NCBI GenBank assembly: GCA_013396995.1
Contig: VWZP01008545.1
Coordinates: 434,001-498,000 of the forward strand
Source: Dicaeum eximium
Lineage: Eukaryota; Chordata; Aves; Passeriformes; Dicaeidae
Direction: 5' to 3'
Length of the DNA stretch: 64,000 nucleotides
The translations under genes and the position numbers were made by a program. Each line of letters starts with the position of its first letter. The first letter of the stretch is position 1. Below are positions 23,500 through 36,800 of this stretch, piece by piece. The notes under the pieces are model-generated. The model was not told the DNA's origin, ran no database searches, and was given only the letters and a program-made list of their open reading frames with translations.

Positions 23500-26400
23500 G
23501 TCTGCAGGGAAAGGGAATATCTTTCTTTAGATCAACAAATGCAGCTGAAGAATAGACAAGCTGTCAGATACACAAGAATTTTTCTGCTTCTGTTGGAAAC
23601 CGAAATGACGGACCCGGGAGCGATATTATTCTTATGGACATTTACAATTTCACCTACCTTGGTCCTTTCCCCACAATCCCTCCAATGTTCCTTAGGAGAT
23701 AACTTATCTGTTCTCTCTCCTGTACAAACAATTGCTTCCCCTGTAACTTCACTTTCCTTCCCTTAATTATTCAGTTTGCAGCGACTTTTTTTCTCTCTAC
23801 CACCTCCACTTAAACTCACACGCAATTTGTTCTCAACTTCCATTAGCTATGAAGCTTAATGCTATTCTTTCATAAGAGTAGGGTGGGCCTGAAAGCTCCT
23901 TCCCCTTTTTCCAGGCATCCCAGACTCCAAGAGGGAAAACAGATGCAGAATCTGGAGATGCTTTTGCTGTTCATCCTGCTTTCCTCAGAGAAGAAAGTGT
24001 TTTTGCGAGGCATGGATACAGTAATGTTGCAGAGAGTAAATGAAATTTTATGGTCAGGAAGTTCCCAGGTAAAGGACACACATTGTTAATCATTAATTGG
24101 CTGTTAAGGTGCATTTACCAGTTGCTAGAAATTCTTTATAAATATCATGAGGGTCCTTAAATAGATTTTATAAATAGAACATGCAATTAAACATATACAC
24201 AGAGACTATGCCTACATTCTCTTTGAAGTCAAGGCTGCTTGGTGGAGACAGAATTTAATTGATTGTATTTAGGAAAGAAGGCAACCTTTCTAAGTGAGCA
24301 CTGATTTACAGTCCCATATCCAATTCAAAAAAAATTGTGCATAATTTACTATTGATGGGCATAGAGCTACAATCCCATTTTTCATGCCAGTTCACAATCA
24401 TCTGAACGAAATAGAAAACATATGCTTTCATAAAATACACTGAAAAAAGTTCACTTATTTCAGCAGGATAAATATTAGATCTTATTTGTATTGTACATGG
24501 AACTACATGTGAAAATAGGCCATTCTCTCTTGGAAGTTTGGAGGACAGCAGTTACAATTGTAGATATATCACACTGCTCTCAGTTCTACAAAGTTAAACT
24601 TTAGTTCAACAAAAGAACAATCCTTACATAAGTTCCAATGCTTCCCATTTAAAATGAAAGAAAAGATTTTGTGTGGTATCAACATTAACAATTCTAGCAG
24701 GTATTTCAGGAGTTTTGAATTTCAGACCAAAATAGGATTCAAATAATCACAGGACTTGCTCAGAATGATTAACACATTATGAAAGAAGAACAGAGGATTT
24801 TCTGCACGTACCTTTCACACCCCTACAGCATTGTGTTTTCCACATGGCTACATTATCACACTATATACAACTAATCACACACAGTACTGTAGCACAGGAA
24901 TGGTTGGAGAGCCGAGGACGAAACTAACTCAATGGAATTCTAGACTCAGGTGAAAGAACTACAAAGGTGTGTCTGCGCAGAGTCCTGCCCTGCCACTTCC
25001 CAGGAAGGGGACAGGATGAGCCTTATTGACACCTCTCACTGCCTTTGGGAGAGGAACCTTTCCCAACATGTGGAAGAAGAGTTACACACTTTGCTTTTCA
25101 TAAAGGAATAAACCATCAGCTTGTATTGAGCTTAAATGGCCACCCAGTCTGAGCTTTCTAAGTATTTTTAAGGGATGAGCTCAGCTGGCTGCGTGCTCCA
25201 GCACAAAGGCACTGCACTGGGAGGACTCAGCTGGTGCCACTGACCAATGTGTGCTTTTCAGAACACAGTAAAAACAACCAAAATAGCCGTGGGGAAAAAG
25301 GAAGTAACTCCATGCATTTCCTACTCTATCTTTCTCACTTTATCATCCCAGGTTCCAGATAATCTTATCAAGTGCAGAAAGTGGAGTGAAAGCCAAATTG
25401 AATGTTTGTTATAACTGTAGACATGACAGAAGTCAGCAGGCCTATTCTGAAAAGGAATTAAGGTCTGCCTATTCCAGTACAAGCATTTCATAAATGTGAG
25501 TGATAGATCATTATGTATTATAGCATCTCAAAGGTAATAACAGCAATAGGAAATAATTTACAACTAGTGCCCCGTTTATGGCCCCATAATAGTATGACTT
25601 AAATGCTGCACAGACCTTGGACTGGCCCTCAAAGAGTGAAAAGTTTTATTCTTTATGAACCTTGCATGATGGCTATTTTATCTGAAGCAGCAAGCTAGTT
25701 CAAGCATAGGAGTGGGATGTTTTCCCTCAGTGCCCCTCTTGCTATATGACTGATGTGACCTTTTGGTTGCTATTGTATGAAAATCCACTGGGAGGTTTAG
25801 GGTGGTTTTATTGCAGAAACCTATCAGATCTTATTGGCCTTCTAGGCTGAGGAGTAGTAGGTTGTTTCTCACAGCTCTCCTCTCTTCCCTCTCATTGTAC
25901 CCCTCCTTGAGCTGCCTTGGGGAGGTTTAGGACGCTAAATCTTGTTTCACAGGAAGATGTAGGTTGGTTTCTATAGCCTGATATCTGTGTCACAAAGAAT
26001 TACACAAGATGTCCTTAAAAGTGACAGAACTGGTTGCATTGGATGTCTCTTTTCAGTTCACAAACTCTATTGATTTTTTTTAAATAAAAATATGCCATTA
26101 AATTCAGAGTCAAAAGCATCTGGATATTACAGGCCTTCCATGGAAACAAATGTTCAGATTTTTGGATGTCTTCCAGCCACTTTCTTATGCTAGATTGGTA
26201 GAAAACAGGCTTAAAAACTGGTGATGCCTGCCAGGATCAATGCAGGATTTGCCTAAAACAGTTGTAAGGAAGGTGTGTGAAAGCTGCAGGTTTAAGTGGT
26301 GTGTGCCTGTCCCATCCTTGGCTTCAGGGTGGCACTTTGGTAACAAATAAAACCCAGAGAAAGCCTCACCCTTCCACTTGCCAGCCAGACAAGACTTTAA

Positions 26401-27652
26401 TGGTTTACACCACTATGATACAGTGTGGGACTGAAATTCTTCCACACCTGTTTGTTCTAAGAGACAAAGGAACAGGGCAAAGCCAAGGTCACCAACAGCT
26501 AGAGTGGAACTTGTGTGTGATATCTCACCATAACCCACCCCAATCTAAACTTCAGTAAGCTTCAGAGCAGCCTGCTATTACCATGAACTTTTTTTGCTAA
26601 TCCATATATTTTGTCAAAAAAAATAATGAATTCCTCATTCCTCTGAATTCATGGGATAGGACATGCAGGGGGTAGATTTTCACAAAACCCAAGGTCTGAA
26701 ACTCCTTGCTCTGTAGTCCGTAACTTAATCACAAATTTAACTCCTACCATGAGAAGTTTGAATGCAAATGGTCTGTTCTGGTCATGCGCATTATTACCTG
26801 GATGAAAATCTTTAAGATAAATTGTTAGCTTAAAAAATAAAAGATGTCTCGCTCTACAAGAACGCATCTTAAGCTCAGCACAGCTTTTAGTGGTTTAAAA
26901 AAAAAAATATATAAGGGAACTCAAAATATTTAACTTTATTTTTAAATTGAATTTTCCCATTTTCTCATTCTGAAATAGTGTTTTAAAACTGCATTTAGCC
27001 CCCGTAATTTTAGAAAAAGATCTAAGCAAACAATATTTAATTTCAGACCAGGCCAATTTTTCACATTATAATTAAGCATTCAAACACCAGTACAAATGAC
27101 AGACTTTTCCCACACATCTCCAGTTATTATGACCTGCTTTTATGCAAATATATTGTTGTGTTGTACGTTCATTCACCATTTATCTCTCACATCTTTCCTT
27201 CTAACAAGCCTCTGTTCAGTTCGTAAAGAGAACATAAACAATTAGCACAAGCAGTAAAGTTCAGTAACACCTGAAATGTCTTCTAGCACCCCATATTAAT
27301 TTAAAAGTAATAACAACGAGAATGTCAACACATCTTAAAAAGAAGTTATTTCTGCTTGCTATGTGCAGCAGCCTATGATTCATTGGTTGACACAAAGAAA
27401 ATCTTTTGCTGAAACGCTAAGCAGGTTATAAAACACCATTTGTGTGTTACTTTCACAGTGGCTTTCATCTGTCATTATAAAACCATCCAATTAGGACAAC
27501 AAAAAGGAGGGCTATATTTTTTAAGTGCTGTTTCTTCCCAAATTAACTGCTTCATTTTGACACAGAACACTTTTGCCATATAATTTTTCTGAAGCATTAT
27601 GTTTGATTTTTATGTCAAAGAACTGCACAACATATTTTATTTTTGTTTTCAG
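23500..27652. other. AT-rich non-coding DNA, no gene seen
   Basis: Open frames are at most 93 codons (26277-26558, +) and show no splice context. Octamer motifs lie at 26762-26769 and 27142-27149. I see no CR1 wording, simple-repeat array or RNA gene. Confidence 0.6.
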
Positions 27653-27782
27653 TGGGAGCTATGGGAAATCTGCCATGATTTACTTGGAACTTGTATGTTT
27701 GTGCTACGATAACACAGAATTTTCAAGTGAAGGCAGCCATTTCAACTTCTATCAGCTACACCAGAAAATCACAAACAGCGTG
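27653..27782 (+). other. candidate protein-coding exon, unidentified
   Basis: A T-rich tract tattttatttttgttttcag (27633-27652) forms a strong 3' splice site. It is followed by 130 bp of open frame and a GTG/GTAGGT 5' splice site at 27782/27783. The exon would begin with the third base of a codon and end on a codon boundary, giving about 43 residues: it starts GSYGKSAMIYLELV and ends QLHQKITNSV. Codons look coding (GAA GGC AGC CAT TTC AAC TTC TAT CAG CTA CAC CAG). One other + frame stops within 30 bases. It could belong to the same + strand transcript as the segment at 23.2-23.5 kb, but nothing proves this. The family is not recognised, and a chance or conserved non-coding origin remains possible. 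Confidence 0.35.
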
Positions 27783-27789
27783 GTAGGTT

Positions 27790-30700
27790 CATTCTCCCTG
27801 CAATTCCAAGCAGTTTGATGTCAGGATTTTTATGAGCTTCTGTTAGACCAGCCATTGTTTTATTAAAGTTTATAAAGTACCACAAGAAAGGAAATCTTGG
27901 TCTGTAACTTTGAGGCAAACACCTGTTTCATAGCCAAGTGCCTTTTGCTTGTGCACTTACATCAGGCAGAATCTTGCTTTAGCTTTAGAATGACAGAAAG
28001 AGCAACAGTTCTCCAAATCTGCATCCAGCTTCTGGTTTGAATTATAAATGCATTCTCTCAGTAAGCAGCTCAAGGCTTTTTTCATCCCAGTGACAAACAG
28101 AGCACCACACAACCAACCACACGCTCTCATTCAGGAGTTGCTTTGTGCATTTGAGATGCCAATATGTTTGGGTATAATATTTGTTCTTTTGTTCCAAATT
28201 AAATAAAAATATATTTTAGACCGTCCCAAGTTTTCCTATCTCATGCTTTGCCAGTTGTGTAAGGTTTTTCCTTTATAGTGCTTCAGGACTAGCTATGAAT
28301 AAACCAAGACCGTTCTCCAAGATTCCTTGGAGATGGTCTGCTACTATAAAGTATTTCTTGGGGCCCTGAGAAAACCTGTACATATTTAAAATACATGGCA
28401 TGTCTAATGAGGCAAGGTGAGGTTTTGTTGTAGCCACAAATTTTTGGCAGGAGCCTGCTCCTCACATTGTAACAGCGGAGTTTTCTCCAGCCCTCTCAAT
28501 TCCTCTCCTTATCTCAAATCTCTACCTTAATTATCAGAAAGTAGAGAATAAAACTAAAAAGTTCAGAAAATAAGGTCCAGAATGAGGAGCACACATTCTT
28601 TCCCCATGAGAAAATAATAGAGAGTCTATTTAAGCTAAGGTACACCATAGCAACAAAACATGCAAGAACCAAATGGCACAGCACATCCTTGGACAGATCC
28701 CTGGACTTGATGTATAAACATGCAAAACATTTTTGGCTCTTTTCTCTGCCTAACATTTTGTTCTGCTCTTTCAAGTTTATAACTGTCCTAACCACCTGGT
28801 GCATGGTATGAGCCTGCCTTCTCTGGGAGAACACAGCTTAATTAGCCCCTACATGGTATTTATCCTGCTTATTTCTCTGCCACTGAGGAAGTAAATCATC
28901 TGGCAGGAATGTCCCAAATATGTTTCAGTTTAAATTCAGATTTGCCTCTTTCTTGCACACACTTCAGAAAGAGTCTCTCACTTGCACAAAGCTCTTCTGC
29001 TGTCAGTTTACAGCACAACAAGTGGTAAACTGGAGATTTATTGAGTTCTCTGTGATGAAGAATTACATGCATACATTCCTTTGTTCTCTTTTTCTTTCTT
29101 TATTCCTCATTCCTGTTGTTGGCTCTACTGATTGTCCTGCAAGAGTGTTTATGCTTCAAAGTTAGAAATTTTTTTGGCTAGCTGGTCCACAAGAGCTTTT
29201 TTAGGTAACACAGCAATGCTCTAATCCTTGGGAAGTTATGACAAGCTATATTTAAAGGATTTATGTGCCTGACTGATAATGACTTAAAATCAAACTAGCA
29301 GCAATATTCTTTGTGCCTTCACATAATGTCTGCCACTCTATTAATAAAAGAAAAAAAGTTTCTTAGAGAATAAAAGTTAAGTGTCAATACTGAATCCTCC
29401 AGGATTCAGGAATAGAAGGGTGAACTCTTTCACTAATATCAGTGGATTTCTTTCAGGAAATGAATTTGCAGTGTTTCTGGACCAAAATATTGCTCTCCTG
29501 TCAGGATATTATACAGATAAAATGGTAGAAGCTATCCTTTTTCCTTGCTCTAAAACTCTTTGAGCTTTTCTCTTTTTTTTAATATATTAGCTTTCTGTAT
29601 GATTTTCATTACTATTTCAAAACTAAAACTTCCTAAAGAATTTATAATGTCACAGAAGAAGCCTTGTGGAAATCTGTATGTTAAAGTCCAATGCCCCATC
29701 TAAGAAGCTTCAGAATAAAGTACACATAAAAGGTTTGAGGCAGTGGAATAATTTAAAAACACTTTTCAGAGTCCAAAGCAATTTAAAATGTTTATAGCAC
29801 CTTTTTATTTTTGCTGTGAGTGCTCCAATTTGGGCATCAGTCAAGCTGAATGCTCACAGCACAGTGTGGGGCAAACTTAACTTATTTGCCAATATAGCCA
29901 TCAAAAAGGAAAGTAAAAAGATAGGTCAGGAAGGCCAGCTGGGGGAGAATAACACCCCAAAAATAAAAACAGTTTTGGTTGCATAAAAAGCAGCAGAATT
30001 CCTACAGTCTGCTATAGATATAGAGCTGGGGCAAGGAAAATAAAAGTAAGAGTCTCTTGCCATGCAAATAAGCAGAGATAAATGAAGCTATAAGATCTCA
30101 GCAATAGCTGGATATTTAACTCCATTCAGTAATGTTCTCTTTCCAGAATGATTTCTCATGTGCACATGACTTTGTACACTTTTTATTTTTTTTTTTCTCA
30201 ATATAGCAACAAGGCTATGGCAAAACTTTTTGAAGGGGGCTACTATTTTTTTATTTTTTTGCAGACTGACAGTCAGAAAGGAGGTGTCTGTCCCACCTGC
30301 TCCAAGTCCACTTTCTCCTGCAGTTTCTCCCATGTCCAGCACAGGAATTAGAGTCTGTCCCAAGCCAGGCAGGAAGAGGAGGGCAAACCAAGCTGCTGCA
30401 TCCAAGACTTTAACACATTTAACCTCCCTGCCCATTTCCCACCCCTACATCCATCAAAGTGCCCTGTTCTTCAATAGCCTGACATCCTTAGCTACTGTCA
30501 GTTTTGCTCTCCAAGCACACCACCTCACCCTCCTACAGCTCCAGACAGTCAATTTTATTGACTCTCCATGGTAAATGGCCACCCAGCCCACTTTCCTGGT
30601 AGGTCTGCACAGCCAAAAATGTTCCTGTCCATTGGAACAGTTACTAATGTGCCTCACCAGTCATTAATTTGTGTTTATACCTTTAGGCCAATAACTAAGT

Positions 30701-30832
30701 GGTTTAATACATAGATTTACTTGCTTGGCTGTAATTTAGCAGAAAGCAGCCTCACTTGTGGCCAGCAGCAACACTTAAGCTATGCTGGTCTGATCCCCAC
30801 AACAGAAGCTTGGCAAACACGACCTCTTTTTC
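27790..30832. other. AT-rich non-coding DNA, no gene seen
   Basis: Open frames up to 115 codons (30088-30435, -) are overlapped by equally long frames on the opposite strand (30230-30574, +), which marks them as chance. T-rich runs lie near 30180-30197 and 30245-30261. An octamer motif is at 30062-30069. Confidence 0.6.
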
Positions 30833-30965
30833 AGTGTTTGTTGCTGTGTTTGGTTTGGTTTCTTTGTTTTTGGGTTTGTTTGTTTGCTTGGGGGATTTTT
30901 TGGGGGGCTTTTTTTGTTGCTGTTTTGGTTTGTTTGTTTGGGCTTCCTTTTTGTTTGTTTTTTTC
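30833..30965. repeat. T/G-only low-complexity tract
   Basis: About 130 bases almost lacking A and with very few C, built from tttg and ttgg units plus G5 and G6 runs (near 30890-30907). It is the complement in composition of the A/C tracts elsewhere. The overlapping Phe/Leu/Cys/Gly-rich frames on the + strand and the Lys/Asn/Pro-rich frame on the - strand are translations of it. The spaced G runs could in principle allow a G-quadruplex, but the loops are long. Confidence 0.9.
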
Positions 30966-30969
30966 TAGG

Positions 30970-33764
30970 CAATATGCAACCCCTAAGCAATACTATAAAG
31001 TTAAAAACCTCAAACGATAAAAGACAATCAATCTACTTTATAAAGCCAGTTACAAAAGAATTAGACAACTTTAACTAACTGCAGCAACGTAAGACAGCAC
31101 TGATGACATTTTCACTCGTGCTGACTTCAGCATGAAGACAACAATTCATCTTCCATCCTGACCACGAGCATGTAGAGCTCTAGCTCTTTTCCCTGAGAAA
31201 AGTTTGTTACATCAGCAACAACCTCTCCCAAATAAAAAAAAAAAAACACAAGAGGAAGGCACATTTAGGAAAACATTTTAGAATGTGAGAACAAAGGAGT
31301 AATAAAACCAGCAAGAAAAAAACAATGTTTCAGAAAGGGTGTTGTCCTTCTGGCTGCAGCTCCTCAACAGCCAAATCAGTTCTACCAAAAAGCCCGGGCA
31401 CAGAGCTCACACATCACCTCCATCCCAGATGATGGAGCCCTATTTTGGGGACTCACATCAGGCTTTCTGCTTGCTCCAGGGTGAGCCTCACTCCCACCAG
31501 AAGCTGTACACACACAGCCTGCACAGCAGACGTGCTGCACCTTTGCACTGCGCCAACACAACATTCCCAGACTCCACTGGGAAACAATGGAAATGCCACA
31601 CGTTGGCGTGGGGTGCATTTCTGTATTCCACAATTCATTTCTGCCACCCTGTTTGGTTACCTAAGAAACACTCCCTGGGTGAAGTTTGACTGATTATGTT
31701 GTCAGGTTGATCGTCACTACTGTGGGTAGACTTTCATGGGGTATGTGCACATGTGGGATGCACAAAAAATTAAACACTTGACGGTTTTAGTTCCTTTTTA
31801 GTAGTACTATGGAAGGAAAAAAAAAAGAAAACTAGGAGAAATAACACTTCTAAGAAGTTTATTAGGATCTGTGTTATATTTTGAGGTTAACTTAGCTAAA
31901 GGGAAAAAAAAAGAGAATAGGCCTTAACACAGAAAAGAAGGGTATTTTTAGAAAAGCAATCTGTATTGGGAGGTTAATAACACGGTAACTTTACAAACTC
32001 TGCAAGAATGTAATAAGCACTGAACTTATTTTCAAATAACAGCAGTGCTCATTGCTTTCATTTATCATTGCCTTACACAACATATTGAAGCATAACAGCC
32101 TTATTTAGTGTATTTCCAGTGCTAAAATCTCTAAATGACTGATTATTTGGGCACTGGAGATATGTGCAATTTTACTTGCAGCCCACATTATTTAGATTCA
32201 AAGAACTTGCTGAACAAAAAAACAAACAGCTGGTTGAGAGATGAAAACCTTGTTGTTAACCACATGTAATACAATTTTCTATGACCACTCTCTTCTCTCT
32301 CATGTAAATAAAGACGCAGTCACATCAAATAGAGCTAATTCTGAAAATATGGTGGGGAGGAATATTAAAAAAAGAGGAAGAAAAGAAAGAACATCACTTT
32401 AATTATCACAGATCTGATAAAACAATTTTATCAGGGTTCTGATAATATTGCAGAGGTTGCTGAGAAGCATCCCTTCTGAATGGCTTTCAAGTCAGGATAA
32501 ATGTGGGCACCACAGAACAGGTTTTTTGTCTGCAATCTAAACACATCTTCCCCTATTATGATCTCCCAGCATTTCTTACAAATGTTGTTTCACTCTCTTT
32601 GTTAGGGTTCTAACTACAGTGGGGGATTTGCTCAGCAAAGTTATGACATATGACCCCCTTTCCTCCCGTGGTGTCAGACTCTTACCACTGCATCTGAAAT
32701 CTCAGAAAGGATGCTGACAGCAACACATGCTTCTGTGATAAGTAATATTGATAAAATATAGCTTTGGGTGGAGAACAAGGATTGTTTCCAAGCACTTCAG
32801 TTTTCCTAGCATAGGTGCAGAATGTTTTGACCAAGGACAGAAGTGCACACAGTAAAAACCAGAAATCTCTGGGGAACAAGCCACTGACTACTCTCTAACA
32901 GTGGGGAAGAACAATCAGTCTTGTTCTTTGTCTTCAGCATGGCACACTTGCTCCTAAAATGCTCTTCTGGCTGGCAATTAGCCAAAGGTTTCTGGTGCAA
33001 GGTCAGTTATTTTTTTCTCTCATTACAAAATAATGTCAGAAGCACTGTAGCATGGTGGCTCAACAGCCTGATGTATCCTGGTCAGAGCTCTGGCCTTCTG
33101 CTCTCAAGCACCACTTGGGGATCAAAATGCACAGCAAAACCTCCATGAATTTCCAGGTCTGCTGCACTGGAACAGAGAAGGGTCTCTGGGTTTTGATATT
33201 ATGAAGACATTTTGCTTTTGGGAAGGTAAACAGACCATATGCTTGGAGAGATGACTGACTTCTGCAGGGATTTGGAAGAGCACAGATCTATTTTGCTGAT
33301 TATTCCTATAATGAGGATAGAGTGAATAAACACATTACCAAAAATCCAATGTACTGCAAGAGTGCTCCAAATGAGAGTGTAACTCTATGGTGTACAGCAT
33401 TTATTGCCTGACATGATGTATTAATGGACAAGCTACCTGAAAATAATCTTATTTTTCAAAATACGGTAACATTTCCCCATTATTTCCTCCTTACTCTGCA
33501 ATACCTCAAAACCTTTTTTTTTTTTTTCCAGTTTGTCTCTGGGCAGATGGAGCTTGGGGAAGAAGAGTTTAAAAAAATGAACTAAAACCAAACCTTTCTA
33601 GTTGTTCATTGAGCCCAGTGACTTGTACAGTCACCTGCAAGACAGGAGATGAACATAAGCTCACCCTCAATAAAGAAGGAGAATTAAACTGGTTTCATGC
33701 CTCCATCTTGCAGGAGACTTCAGGGTTTGAGGCTACAGAATTGGCCTTATGCTTGTCCTGTGCA
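30970..33764. other. non-coding DNA, no gene seen
   Basis: At 31339-31689 both strands are open for 80-116 codons in a GC-richer patch, which I attribute to composition. The remainder is AT-rich. A T14 run (33514-33527) lies upstream of the CR1 tail. No repeat family was recognised. Confidence 0.6.
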
Positions 33765-33831
33765 GAGCCAGGAGCTGGACTCAAGGATCCTTGTGGGCCC
33801 CTTCCCACTCAGGATATTCTATGATTCTATT
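33765..33831 (+). mobile_element. CR1 LINE 3'-end fragment
   Basis: The sequence reads ggagctggactcaaggatcc, then ttgtgggccccttcccactc, then aggatattctatgattctat. This is the characteristic CR1 3' end with the terminal ATTCTATG-type repeat in sense orientation, so the element lies on the + strand. Only about 67 bp are recognisable, which is a severe 5' truncation typical of CR1. Confidence 0.88.
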
Positions 33832-33839
33832 ACATTTTC

Positions 33840-36800
33840 CTTGGTCCATTTAATCAAGATTGAATCAATTTTATTAAGCAGAACAGAAATTTTGCAAGAC
33901 TGAGTTTATGTCTGGAAAAAAAAATAGGGTTTTAAATCTGGTTTCTTGGTTGAGACTAGCGAAAGAAAGTTGCTCAAACTCTTAGGAAAAGCACTGGGAA
34001 GAAAGGGAAACATGAGGAGATGGAACCTGGCATTTGGAGATGGAACCTAGCATTTATGGCTGATGAAGCCTGGAAGAGCAAAAGATGACAGGTTACATTT
34101 TGATATCCTCTTCTATCATAAAGTATCCAGAAGAATCTTGCACTTATAAAAAGGTGATTTTCTGGCTGTAAAAAGGGACTGGGTGCTCCTTGGCTGCTGT
34201 TCCAGGGCAGTGTGTGGGCAGGAGGAGATCTCTGTTACAGGGCTCTGGAGTGGACTGGCAGCTGGGGAAAAACTGCCATAAATTAAAGAGGTGTTGGGGT
34301 GCATTAAGCCATTTACTTCTAGGATTGTCACAATTAAACCCTGCATTTCCCCAAGCCACCCCACATAAGAACATGGATTTCACTTAGACACAACCTTTTA
34401 TGTACAGATTTCTCTACCATTGCAGGACAGGCCATGACCTTGGTTTATACTGACTGCAAATTATATTTACAGTACACTGAACAAACAACAACTCACAGTG
34501 CTCTTTTAGCACAATTAGTTGCATCAGTATGTTATTCAAAATAACTTAAGAGCTACAGTGCATGGCTTCAAACAGAGCAAGGCTGCATCTGTAGAGGTGT
34601 TAGCATTTTCCTCTCTGTGCTCCATGAAGGTGTTCAGAGTTTCCACGCAGGTGCTTCCCAAAAGTTTTGGCTCTCCAGAAGAGGACCTTACAACCCCTCC
34701 AGCTGAAGGGGGAGCTGGGTTAAACCTTTCTCTACAATGCTGGGGACAGGTCTGTTTTCTACTGCTGTTTTATTTCTACAGCTGATGATTAAATAACCCA
34801 CCGTGCAGTTGCCTTATGGCAGTCAGTGCAAAATTAAATATTTCCCCATGCAGAGTTCATTAGACATCAGAGTTTCCTAGTTAATTTGTTAGGCCTCTAT
34901 GAATTCCCAGGGAATATTATAAAATTATAATTTTGGTCTATTCTCCTCCAACCTATTACAGAATACATTTCATTTTCCCATATCTAAAGCATAGTGAATG
35001 AAACTGTTAGAGGAGAAAACACATCTGGATCTCATTTACATTTCTTTTCATGCAGATCAACATAGCAGGATGAATTTAGTCCTTCAATATTCCTTATTCA
35101 GGGAAGCAAAAAATCAAAATGAAAGAAATACTAGATTGCTCCTCCTACTACATACCATTAATGATTTTTTTTTTAACCCAACTTCACTCTTTGCAGCTTT
35201 TAAGGCAAGAGTCCTATTTCAAATTACACAGCACCTCCTGGAGAAGGGAAAGAGGGAAGAATGAAGAAGCTGCCAAGTCAAATTCATGCCTTAAAGCCCC
35301 AGACATGCTGTCCAACACCGCCTGTGTTCAGCTGACCAAATTAGCCCTGCAACTGCTTCCCACATGAGAAGTGATATTTCCACCTACACGCTGTAAAAAG
35401 GTCCCAGTTTAGACACAGCCAGTTGGCTCATGAGGACAGCACCAAGACCAAGCAAATGAGAGAAGAATTACTCTTCTGAACCCTAAGGGACATGGTCAAG
35501 TCCAGGAAAAATAAAAAATCTACACACAGTAGAACACTCAATTTTTAGGTTATTTCCCCTCTTCCAACAAACTTCAGCCCATTTAGGAGATGTAGAGGTG
35601 GGAGAATGGGCTGAAGGAAAGCCCACGTGCTCTGTCAAGATTCCCCCATCATGTTCCAGGTGCCTGGAGGAAAGCAGAGTTGAGAAAGGCCAGGACTTAA
35701 TGAACTCACATCAGCTCTCAGGTTGCAAGGGGAGAATAAGGAGGGTAAATGGCCTTTCTTTCCTGAGCAGTTAAGTATCTCCAGTAACTCTGGCATGTAC
35801 AACACAACCTGTTTTACAGGACCTTATACACCCTCCTCCTCACCTCCGGGAAAAATAAACAGGAGATAGTTTGGACAAAACCGGTGTTAAAAAAAAAAGA
35901 AAAATTGCATTCAAACAGAATCTACAAACTGTCATGGCAATAAAATGCTCCCCAGCAGATCCGGTAAAGGGGGAAAAGGCTCTACTTGGCTTTAATGGAT
36001 ATAAAATCTCAAAGGAGATTTACTCAGAGTAGCAGACACCCTGCCTTCACATCGACATTGTAGATTGTCTGAACAACTTCATAGCACATTTTGTGCAAGT
36101 TTTTTTTCGTTTGGATACAAGGTCCTGAAGCATTGGATATGCTTCTCATCTCACCAGCAGTTGTGCCACCACTTATCCCTCCTGAGCTGCTCTACCACCA
36201 ATGATGAACTTGAACCCCTGATCAGTTCTGATTTCCCAAAAACACTCTGTGTATTTTCATGAGCACAGATACATTTACTGAAGTCAAAATTTTCTTTTTG
36301 CCAACACTAAAGATAGGCTTAAAACTTAGCACTAATGCTACACTGAGGTAAAGTGGCTTCTCTCATAACTACCACTTTGATTAAATCTTGAGTGTTGATT
36401 GTACATTTTGCCCTGAATATTCATGTATTTAAGTGAAGCTACACAAACAGAAGCAAACATGTATACAAAAACATGTACATGTCTTTGGTTCTGTGTGTAT
36501 TTATCTGTCATGCTTACTCATTTAGGTGCATGTCTGGTGACAGATATAAAACAAAAATCAATTCCAAAAAAAAAAATCAAAAAACATCCAACTTTTCCAG
36601 AGCAGTGGATAAAAGAATTAATATTTAAGGTTTACTGAGCTCTCAAGAATCAGATTTAGATTAATTCAGACAATACAGTTGCTTAGTGTTTCATTTAACT
36701 TCAGCAGTCTTCATTATAAATAAAAGTAAGGTACCACACGCTAGACAAACCCAGGTACTCATGCACCTTCTGTCCTTGTGCTGAGCTCTCTGTAACACTC

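Noticed and set aside
30721..31020. Hydrophobic Phe/Leu/Cys-rich frames resembling a membrane protein
   Set aside because: They are translations of the T/G low-complexity tract at 30833-30965.
33046..33110. tRNA- or SINE-like start (tagcatggtgg) on the + strand
   Set aside because: The A-box-like word is present but the expected B box is poor (ggtcagagctc) and no cloverleaf can be drawn.
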